Below, in pieces: positions 56,372-64,000 of a stretch of 64,000 bases of DNA (positions are counted from its first letter, which is position 1; every line of letters starts with the position of its first letter). The stretch lies in assembly GCA_000827325.1 (NCBI GenBank), contig KN832878.1:434001-498000 (forward strand), written 5' to 3'. The notes beneath the pieces were generated by a model, which made no database searches, was not told the origin of the DNA, and was given only the letters and a program-made list of their open reading frames with translations. Origin of the DNA: Oidiodendron maius Zn (Eukaryota; Ascomycota; Leotiomycetes; Myxotrichaceae). The position numbers were made by a program, and so were the translations under genes.

Positions 56372-57292
56372 TCACATAGACTTGTTCTTCATATTCCTAA
56401 TCGTCCATTCCCGCAAACTTTCAAGCTTGATTCCCTTTTGCCAATTGTACGTCTTTTCCTTGTCCCAACTAACTCCTCGCCCCTCAGCAAATACAACTCG
56501 ATACTTCTTCACCGCATTGTCGGGGTCGCTTTCCAAATCTCTTTTCAATTGCTCTACACTCCAAGTCTCCCTTGTAACTTTCTCCCCTTTTACCTTCTCA
56601 ACCACATCCGCCACCGTCTCATACTTCACGGTCTCCCCAGCCGTATATAGTACCATATTCCTTATGCTCGCCTCCTCTTTGACAATCTCTACCATCACCT
56701 TCCCAATATCCTCCGGAGTTGTCACTGTGACCTCATTCTCCCACCCACCCAATGCTCTCACAACACCCTTTTCCCACTCAACAACTCCAAAATACTCCTC
56801 GAAGAGAAAACTAGTGAACAGGCCCGTGCTTACAATCACCCACTCCGTGGCGCTCTGACGCCGTAGCAGATCCCGCACGTCAAGCTGCTCGTCGAACAGA
56901 TCCTGCGCACTGCCTCTCCCAATAGCGTCGTAATCCACGCCGAACTGCCAGGGGTAATAACGCTGTACTCCCGCAGCGAGGACTGCACGGGCGAGTTTTA
57001 TCTGCGACCCGCGCCCAGAGGAGAAGCCTAGGCAGGAGATTATCACGTTGTAATGCGTGAAGAGGGAGGCTAGCTCTTCGGGGTTGGACGAGATGTCTCC
57101 TGGTACGATGGTAATCTTTAGAGACTTAAAAAGGGATATGGTAGCGGCTTGGGCGGGAGATGGGGAAGAAATTGTGGCGGGGCGGAGGAGCACGGATATG
57201 GATGTTGCTTGGCCATGGGCAAGTTGGGAAAGGGAGGTTACGATTGCCGTTCCTAACTCTCCGGCACCCAAGACGAGAATTTTTGTTGTCAT
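56372..57292 (-). CDS. NmrA-like / isoflavone-reductase-like NAD(P)-binding protein
   Basis: Single-exon protein of 306 residues with an N-terminal Rossmann motif ILVLGAGELGTAIVTSL (GxGxxG type). Further segments typical of the NmrA/isoflavone reductase family are VIISCLGFSSGRGSQIKLAR, AGVQRYYPWQFGVDYDAIGR, VIVSTGLFTSFLFEEYFGVV and TVTTPEDIGKVMVEIVKEEA. These proteins reduce aromatic substrates or act as redox sensors. The YxxxK of classical SDRs is absent, as expected for this group. No targeting signal. The stop lies 82 bases beyond the convergent cysteine synthase-rhodanese stop. Confidence 0.9.
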   Translation of the reverse strand: MTTKILVLGAGELGTAIVTSLSQLAHGQATSISVLLRPATISSPSPAQAATISLFKSLKITIVPGDISSNPEELASLFTHYNVIISCLGFSSGRGSQIKLARAVLAAGVQRYYPWQFGVDYDAIGRGSAQDLFDEQLDVRDLLRRQSATEWVIVSTGLFTSFLFEEYFGVVEWEKGVVRALGGWENEVTVTTPEDIGKVMVEIVKEEASIRNMVLYTAGETVKYETVADVVEKVKGEKVTRETWSVEQLKRDLESDPDNAVKKYRVVFAEGRGVSWDKEKTYNWQKGIKLESLREWTIRNMKNKSM

Positions 57293-58575
57293 TCTGCTTT
57301 GAAGGAATAGTGCAATTGGATAAAATGCGGCACCAGATAAACGTCAAGATATAAGCAGCGGGGTAAATTAATGGGAATTAGAGGAAGATAATAGAGGGTG
57401 AATGCTTGCTGGTTTTGGGTTGTAGAGCGAATAACTTCGAGCAGTGAAAATCCATTTGATGTAAAGTACTTGATATTTACAAATCAATAAGTTACTTCCA
57501 GCTGACAAATAAATCTTCGTCAGATGTGGGTTCGTAAAGATTGTTTCAAATGGAATGGGAATCTAACGGATTGGAAACACATGCTTCATAAGCCAAAGTT
57601 GCCCGAGAGAATTGAAGATAATCATTCGGGTATATCTTATGCCGGTTGTTTGCCCCGCAAATCGAGACAGAATTCGCCATGCGCCCTATTTTTTTGCACT
57701 TGAAGAGAGATCCATCTTCTCAGCAGGATGCTACTTTGAGCATGCTAATTTGAAACTGATATAACCCTTATCCTTGTGAAGCGAAAATCCCGTAGTAAAG
57801 TGAACTATCTCGCCAGAATTGTAAAAATCTCAACGGAAATTGGCACTTACCGTTCTATAGCTATCCTAGCTTGTACTTTACATAGTCCATATTTTCCATG
57901 CGTAATATTTTAATTTGTAGTTACTCTAAAACCCAAAGGCGGATAAGACTGTGTGCATCCGTCAACAGCACCAGCTATCGTGCCGGTGGCGTTAGCAAAC
58001 CTGAGAGTGATGGTGGTAATGACTAAGGTACTTCCATAACATAAAAGGAAAGATCATCCTCCTCTTTCCATCCCATGCAAGCTAGATTGTAGTCCATTTC
58101 TATCCGGGTAAACCGCTCTGCTCTCCGCATTCTGCATTGCGGGTGTGTGAATCACGACGCCTCGTGATTCCTCCCAGTCCCACCGCAAGTTCGCGTAGAT
58201 TATCAATATCGTCCAACATCCCACTTCCCTAGAAATTTCTCTCCATTCCAAGCATACATTAATACCTGAGTGTAGCCTGCCTGCGGGTTTGCAAAAATTG
58301 GCACGTTAGGAATTGTTGCAAGCAAGGCTAATCCTTGAGTCAGATCCGCATTGCACAAAATCCAAGTATGCCGCCAATTAGAGTAATGAATTAAAAATAG
58401 CAGTACTTACTCCCATAACCTTGTTCAGATAGGTCGCGACGGGGAATTCGATCGAGGAAATTTTCCGTGTTGCCCTTTTTAAGTGCAATGGAAAGGGATG
58501 TGGATTGTTTCAGGATTTGAGGGGCGGATGACCGGAATGTCGTACGGAGACTTGGGTTTACGGTCGACGGCGGAA
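57293..58575. other. Long intergenic stretch, no supported gene
   Basis: About 1.28 kb. A 65-codon minus-strand frame at 58054-58251 (ISREVGCWTILIIYANLRWD) is in the same direction as the frame ending at 58576 and could be a downstream exon of it, but I cannot connect them. Otherwise nothing. Confidence 0.35.
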
Positions 58576-58953
58576 TCAGACTGAGGACCTAAAGAGACTC
58601 GGGGAGAGAGTTGCCATATGTACGGTGCGAATATCTTCAAAGTGAACTCTTAGGCATGCTCTTAAGGGTTGGAGGATCCACGTTGTGGGTAGGTAGAGAA
58701 GGAATAGGGAAAGACGATTGCTTATGGACGCGTTGGTGAGACCCACAAATCCCACTGCCTTTGATAGCCATGAAGGGACAGAACTTGCGCGTATAATTAT
58801 AGAATAATCAACATAAACCCTAGCCAAGTTTGAAATCAAGAGCATTGCTAACGCGCTGAAATGGCGAAGAGTAGCTGGAGTAGGATTGAGTAGGACAATG
58901 CTTATAGCGCACGCAACGGCTCCCCATGCAACTTCTAATCGATAAACTGCCAA
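58576..58953 (-). CDS. Hypothetical membrane-type protein fragment, 125 aa
   Basis: Minus-strand frame of 125 codons with two or three hydrophobic stretches: EVAWGAVACAISIVLLNPTP, HFSALAMLLISNLARVYVDY and NRLSLFLLYLPTTWILQPLR. It starts with ATG and ends in a hydrophilic tail. It could be the first exon of a larger polytopic membrane protein whose later exons are lost or unrecognised. I considered wax-synthase-like acyltransferases, but no catalytic histidine motif is found downstream. Coding status is uncertain. Confidence 0.3.
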   Translation of the reverse strand: MAVYRLEVAWGAVACAISIVLLNPTPATLRHFSALAMLLISNLARVYVDYSIIIRASSVPSWLSKAVGFVGLTNASISNRLSLFLLYLPTTWILQPLRACLRVHFEDIRTVHMATLSPSLFRSSV

Positions 58954-59441
58954 TTTATGAACTAGAAACGGCTACATATGTGGCCAGCTCACTAATAAAT
59001 TAGAAGCACCCCTATGCATCGAGATATTCGCAGTTTGGTCAGATCCGTCAGCTTTACTACGGGATTTTCGCTTCGCAGAGATGTCGGTTAACCGTCTTAT
59101 TTACTGAGCCAGTTATGCCTTTCGGCGCCTAGTTTTCCGTTCTGGAATGGTTCCTGTAAAAGTTTAGCAATTTTCCGAATGACAAGCTCAGAGATACTCA
59201 CGTGGTAGCTTCATCTCATATTATTGGTCTTATACATCTGGGGACAAATGTGCAGTGCCTATGCTGGTGCAGAGTCATGGCCAATATCGTCCTTTGATGG
59301 AATGGCCTGGCCAACTCGTGATTAATGCCCTATGGCGAGTCAACCAACTCTGGCCGGCATGACACACCTCAAGTGCCAAAGGGAGCCAGTGTTGGCCGGT
59401 CAGTAGCAAAATGCCACTTATGGGCCTGCATAAGCCAATGT
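58954..59441. other. Intergenic, no supported gene
   Basis: Minus-strand frame 59275-59496 overlaps the end of SSU72 and has no motif. Nothing else is seen. Confidence 0.4.
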
Positions 59442-60254
59442 TCAAAACCAGGCCAATGTCCACGATACAGGCAAAGCAGGCCACCTCTCCTCCCATTCCC
59501 CAATTATCTCTGGCACCCTATCATCAAACCCATCTCTCGCCTGACTTCCACTCCCGAACTTCTCCTCTTCTTCCTCTAGCGCCTTCTGGAAGCAGTTCGC
59601 AAGATCGAGAATCGCGCTGCCACCTGCCAGAGCCTCCTTGGCATTATCGATAATTCCGACGTTGATGACATGAACGGGTTTATTGAGCTTCCCGCCCCGC
59701 TGATGCAGATCTTCTATCACAGCATCCCAGCAGCGCTCCTCGCATGTAAATACCACGTCCACGGTGCCACCTTCAGTCCCTACAGATCCTTTGTCGTTAG
59801 TCTGAGTGAGCCTTGGGAGGCCGATAGACCAGTCCTGCCACCTCTCCGGCCCCCATTTAATGCCGCGATTTCGGTCGAGCAATTCGAGAACTCCGTTTGC
59901 ACGGTATAGGTGTTCGTCCTTCACGTATAGTTCTTTATACATGGAATCGTAGGAGGTTCTGTTGAACGCGTAGACGTTTGGTTGACTAATGGAAGGGCCA
60001 GGGAGGCGGACGTTAGAGCCTGTGCCAAAGGAGATGACGGGATAGTTGGCAGTTGCGAGACGAAGGTGAGCTTCCATTGATCTATAATAGAGACGGGCCA
60101 ATTAGATTCATATATTACCATTTGGGGCTCATAGAGTTGCTTGCCGGTTCTGGTTATTTGCACAGACGGTGCAAAACTTCAGCTTGCGCCGAGGCGCGGA
60201 TTGTCTGCCCGAGCCGTCATGCTCTGACGCAGCTTTATGACCATTAGTTGCCAT
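59442..60254 (-). CDS. SSU72: RNA polymerase II CTD phosphatase Ssu72, with a GC-AG intron
   Basis: Phosphatase for Ser5-P/Ser7-P of the RNA polymerase II CTD and component of the cleavage/polyadenylation factor. Exons are 60254-60145 and 60081-59442; 249 residues. The CX5R active site is split by the intron: [11 protein letters not shown] then [20 protein letters not shown]. The intron begins GCAAGC and ends TTATAG (63 nt). A GT donor that keeps the frame does not exist here, since the reading frame stops five codons into the intron. Further motifs are [22 protein letters not shown]-like [29 protein letters not shown] and [16 protein letters not shown]. The C-terminus [12 protein letters not shown] is that of fungal Ssu72. 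The N-terminal 26 residues are polar and variable. Confidence 0.94.
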
Positions 60255-60833
60255 GCTGATCTTGCAAATGACAAGAATGTATGGGCAGGAAGCTGATTTT
60301 GATGGAAAGACCACATCGACAAATCTGCGTTTAAGTCGAAAAGCCGCCGTTCGAGATAGGGAAGGGTGTCGGTAGCAAGTTTATCGTCCCACCCCGCTGC
60401 CCTCAGGATTGTTCTCAAGATACCATTACAATGAAGCAACTATAATAGAATATTAACATTTGATTGATGTTGGCATTTATAACTCAATTTATTTATGATA
60501 TTTTCTTTCTCGCCAAGCTACAGACCAATAACCAAATAAGTGAAAGACTTTGGGTGTGCCTTTTATGTCTACAACTACGAGTCGCCGAACTAAGGAATTT
60601 AAAACGCCTACCAACAGAGAGTCACAAATAGTGAATAATTAAGCGTAGGAGGTTGGATATTGCGTATAGAAAGGGGTATCTATTTTAACAAGCCAGCATC
60701 ATAACATGCATATATGTACAAAAAACTTTTGTTCGCAACTCCAGCCCATGATTTCTACTCCAATCTCTAATCTCCAAAGAGAAAAGATCCTAGTTTTAGG
60801 ATCTGATGGCAGAAAATGCGATTTTTCTAGTTC
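60255..60833. other. Intergenic, no supported gene
   Basis: Promoter side of SSU72 and 3' flank of the aspartic protease. A minus-strand frame at 60179-60439 overlaps the SSU72 first exon in another phase and has no motif. Confidence 0.4.
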
Positions 60834-62303
60834 TCATAGCATGAACATGATACCGCTCAACAAACCAAGTATTCCAGCCACCGACCAGTTATTCAACCGC
60901 ACCCCTGCACCGGTTGAGGAACTGGGCGAAGAAGAACTGCTAGTCGCTGAAGGAGTGCTACTGGTGGTAGAGGCTGTGGTCTGAGTAAAAGATGCAGGAG
61001 AAGGAATAGCATTAGCTGTGATCTCCGTGATATTGCTAGGCCCTGGGTTTCTGTTAATCGGCGCGAGAGAGATTTGCCTAGTGTCGAGATTGAAGACGGC
61101 GTATGTGGATTGGAAGAATGGGATGCCGAGGATAGAGACGTCGTCATTTGCGCCGCCGTGGTTGATATTGAATAAACAAGTACCACTTGGAATATCCGAA
61201 GGCTTTCTCCCGAATGCAGCAATGAGCTCTGGAGATGGTTCAAGGACAAGGTCTCGGAATGGGATAGAGATCTCCAGGCCCGGCAGGATGACATCGGCAG
61301 TTAGTGGAGAGTTGGCCATAGTGCAGTCGATCAGACCCTGAGTCACGTTGAGGTTTGGGTTTCCGACTGTCAACCCAGTTACACCGTAGCTCTTCCATAC
61401 TTTATCCACGAATGATGGAGGTAGTCTGAGATCTGGTTCACCAGTGTCGATCAGGATACGCATCGCTGATGTAGTATTGGTTCCGTTGACCCCTACACTT
61501 GAAATATTGAAAGCCAAACGATCGTATATCCCTTGGGAATTTGGGGTGATGGGATATGTCTGGAGTTGACCCGTATAATGGGCATGATCCAGGCCTCCGA
61601 AGATAACACCTCCATCGGCGTTGGTGTGATTGTTGAGGTAGACGCTGAAAGACGCAGACTTGATAAGGCCGGCTTTCACCATTGCCCCAGAAGTGGTTTG
61701 ATTTGTCGGATTTCCCAGCTGGTTACCTTCAACTAAGTTGCCAGGGAAGCCAACGCCGAGGACATTTTGCACCATGGTGCTGGAGTTGTCACCAACACCG
61801 AGTACAAACTCGGACAGTGCCGCTCCTTCGATGTGAACCGTATCAGTGGCCCACTGCCCAGTGAAGAATCCGATGGCGTATACTACACCCAGGTTTCTAT
61901 TTATAGTCTTCAGACTTGAAGATGAGTTCTGATCAAAAGATCCATAGAGACAGTCACCGGCCTTGCAAAATGCCGAGTCTGGCGAGTTCACCACTAGATC
62001 AGAGCTACCTGTGTCAAACGCAACAGTAACACTCTGAGGTGGGGTACCAATTGTAATATTCATGTTGTAACTGAGTCCACCCTATAATAGTTTGTTAGAG
62101 GAGACTGCTTAGGCTGAAAAGAAACAACTCACCAAAAATTGCGTGGCCGGAGCCACCACGACGTCGCTCGAGGCATGCTGGGTTGTAGCTGTACGAAATA
62201 AATCATAAGAAATCACCCCAGGCATTCCCGGGGTCGTGCTAAAGGTGCTGGCACTGCAGACGCTAACCAGCGCCCCAAGGGCGGCTACGAAAGAGAATGT
62301 CAT
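60834..62303 (-). CDS. Secreted GPI-anchored aspartic protease (yapsin-like, A1 family)
   Basis: Pepsin-family protease, 472 residues in two exons, 62303-62133 and 62081-60834 (51-nt GT-AG intron). Signal peptide MTFSFVAALGALVSVCSAST. A short pro-part is followed by ATQFLGGLSYNMNITIGTPP. First catalytic motif VAFDTGSSDLVV; second MRILIDTGEPDLRLPPSF, where DTG is followed by Glu-Pro rather than the usual Thr/Ser. A CKAGDC cysteine pair lies just after the first motif. The C-terminus has a Ser/Thr/Pro-rich spacer (PSATSSSSSPSSSTGAG) and a hydrophobic tail (NWSVAGILGLLSGIMFML), as in GPI-anchored yapsins. Many N-glycosylation sequons (NHT, NSS, NQT, NVT). Likely acts at the cell surface on wall or secreted proteins. 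Confidence 0.92.
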
Positions 62304-63379
62304 ACCGTGATAGGATTTTGATGAAGGCAGGTTGTCAAAGAAAGTCCAAGAAAACCAAGAACTTGGGATTGAGGAGGAACAGAAGGGAAACCGAAAAGGA
62401 GTTTGAAACTATAAGAGGAATTACTTCTCGAAAATAAACAGTATGAAGGGTAAGAATATAGAGGAATACAACATTTGCGCCACCTATGTTTCCAATCCTC
62501 CTCGTCTTGGCAGTAACAAAATAGTGCACGCGGGCCGCTTCAGTCGAGCGCAAAAGAGTGTCCTATTGCCCGGAAAAGTGAAAAGCACCGACCGGGTCAG
62601 TGTTAGATGCTTACCTTCAAGTAGTTATGGTAGTAGTGCAGGATGCGATATATTTATCCTCGAGAGGCTGAGAGGCGGCGCGGGAGGGCTGTGTGTCACT
62701 ACGAAACGAGACAGGACAGAACTGTGCTGACAGCTCGAGTAAGACAGTTGGTCAATTTTAGCGATATTCGATCAAACTCGCGAGCTTAGTAGTGGTCCAA
62801 AATCAAGAAATCAAGTGAGACCTGGCAAGAGAACCATTGTGCAAGCGGTGTCGCGGGCCTTGTCATCTGTGCGACACGGTGTGCTATTCTAGATTCTAGA
62901 GTGTGTGCTTCAGTGGAGAATGTTCCGATAACTGTCAAAGAAGGGGAAAGGAGAGTTTAGCAATAGTTACAAATATAAATTATACTATATCTAAGCAGAT
63001 CTCTATTTAATTCCGAAGTTACAGACTGATTATCTTGCACGTTCTCCCACGTCGCTTGATTCCTTATGCTTAATCCCCATCTGACCTACTGACCTATATA
63101 GAAAACATAGCTTTAACTTCCCCCCCCCCTCCAAAAAATTATATCCTAAAACATATTAGATATACCGTCACTACTCTCGTTAGAAGTGCAAAGCGGTATG
63201 CATTCTTGGAGTAGAATATTCAGGCGGTGTCAAATGCCTTCAGGCTCTTGCGAGAGAAGGTTCGGATCAGTCGTGAGCGATTTGTATGGAGCCGCACCCA
63301 GTCACTCGAAGGGAAATTACACAACCATCTACGAGAATTTTATTTTGTTTCTGGTGTAGACAGATACTTTCCTCATTAG
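62304..63379. other. Long intergenic stretch, no supported gene
   Basis: About 1.1 kb, including the protease promoter. A 95-codon plus frame at 62443-62730 has no motif. A C run lies at 63121-63130. Confidence 0.4.
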
Positions 63380-64000
63380 CTACAGATGGCCTATCACCAA
63401 CGGCTCATAAAAGGCCATGTACTTCTCATCGGCTCCATCCTTCAACTCCACATTTCTCAGATAGCCTTCAAATCCACCCCCGCCAATAGTTTGCAAAGGC
63501 ACTTCAATTCCCATCGGATTATTCCAGACATAAGCATTCGAGTCTGTCCCTATAGTAGCAGTGAATTCATGCACTTCCTCTTTCTTTCCCTCCCCTGTGA
63601 CGGAGAAATATGTCGCGTTGTTCAGACCGATGACTTTCACTGCGTTCCAAACGTTGACAGGAAGAGTATAGTTCAAGACGTAGGCATTTCCACCAGTGAC
63701 GAATGTCACGTTTGGCAAAGAGTCATTCCCAGAGAGCAGGAAGGTAGTAGGAGCGGAGAAAAGCGGGCCAGGAGTGTCGGACAGAGGCTTGATGTTAAAG
63801 GACAAAGAGTAATTCCTACCTTTGCTGATCAGAGGAGTGTGGACTGCAACTCCATTCTCCAACTTCAGTCCATCCGAAGATATTGAAGGTTTCCCTGATA
63901 TGATTCCATCATATCGATTTCCGGACGTGTCAGAGACATGACCTCTGTTCGCGTGAGTGAAGTCATAAGAGAGGATTGTAGATGACCTGGAAGGGATAGC
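63380..64000 (-). CDS. C-terminal part of a secreted protein with a LamG/ConA-like domain (5' end outside window)
   Basis: Open frame from the window edge (codon start at 64000) to a stop at 63382-63380; 206 residues. The sequence SYDFTHANRGHVSDTSGNRY, DGLKLENGVAVHTPLISKGR, NYSLSFNIKPLSDTPGPLFS and GGGGFEGYLRNVELKDGADE is a beta-sandwich of the concanavalin/laminin-G kind, with N-glycosylation sequons. In fungi I associate this C-terminal module with secreted glycoside hydrolase family 20 (beta-N-acetylhexosaminidase) proteins, but the catalytic part is not in the window, so that is a guess. No GPI or membrane tail; it ends FYEPLVIGHL. Confidence 0.75.
   Translation of the reverse strand, partial: AIPSRSSTILSYDFTHANRGHVSDTSGNRYDGIISGKPSISSDGLKLENGVAVHTPLISKGRNYSLSFNIKPLSDTPGPLFSAPTTFLLSGNDSLPNVTFVTGGNAYVLNYTLPVNVWNAVKVIGLNNATYFSVTGEGKKEEVHEFTATIGTDSNAYVWNNPMGIEVPLQTIGGGGFEGYLRNVELKDGADEKYMAFYEPLVIGHL

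Noticed and set aside
58054-58953. Wax-synthase-like membrane acyltransferase
   Set aside because: Hydrophobic segments only; no catalytic motif or joined exons could be found.
1-64000. tRNA genes, CRISPR arrays, virus-like elements or intact transposons
   Set aside because: No B-box with a matching acceptor stem, no regular short repeats with spacers, no reverse transcriptase, integrase, capsid or transposase text, and no long terminal repeats were noticed in either strand.

Overview
The window is nuclear DNA of a filamentous ascomycete. Genes are dense on both strands and most carry short GT-AG introns of about 45-70 nt with CTAAC/CTGAC-like branch points. The protein set is typical of Pezizomycotina: Trk potassium transporter, a Zn2Cys6-family regulator, ferric reductase, a 14-helix MFS transporter, a GPI-anchored aspartic protease and two MpaB-type oxygenases. 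My impression of protein similarity points to Leotiomycetes, but that is inference. I see no tRNA, rRNA, CRISPR, virus-like element or intact transposon.

Layout. 1-6 kb: 3' part of a HID1-family trafficking gene and a complete TRK potassium transporter. 6-11.4 kb: a decayed 2EXR gene and two divergent fungal genes of unknown function. 12.3-17.8 kb: an eight-exon MpaB-like oxygenase, a small cytochrome b5 protein and a second, single-exon MpaB-fold (DUF2236) protein. 18.4-19.8 kb: remnants of small secreted protein genes. 20.2-26.7 kb: a fungal regulator whose zinc cluster looks damaged, an acyl-CoA synthetase ending in SKL and an acyl-CoA dehydrogenase ending in AKL, which look like a small peroxisomal catabolic cluster.

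27-45.6 kb is mostly core housekeeping: mitochondrial ribosomal protein bL19, a mitochondrial protein of unknown function, mitochondrial cysteine synthase, condensin subunit Ycg1, D-2-hydroxyglutarate dehydrogenase, proteasome alpha4, a CHY zinc-finger protein, TFIIH helicase XPB/Ssl2, a PQ-loop vacuolar transporter and NADH pyrophosphatase Npy1. Many of these are divergent pairs with promoter gaps of 200-300 bp.

45.7-64 kb is more accessory: a decayed F-box-like gene, a ferric reductase, an MFS transporter with 13 exons, a cysteine synthase-rhodanese fusion, an NmrA-like reductase, the CTD phosphatase Ssu72, a yapsin-like protease and the 3' part of a secreted protein cut by the window end.

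Gene structure is unusual in several places. There is a 7-nt internal exon in proteasome alpha4, a 5-nt first coding exon in the CHY gene, a 22-nt exon in the MpaB-like gene, and four introns that need GC-AG boundaries, two of them in one gene. A three-unit diverged tandem repeat of about 254 bp, with a CACGTG site in each unit, lies at 41.77-42.4 kb. The best candidate for an undescribed functional unit is the MpaB oxygenase / cytochrome b5 / DUF2236 neighbourhood.
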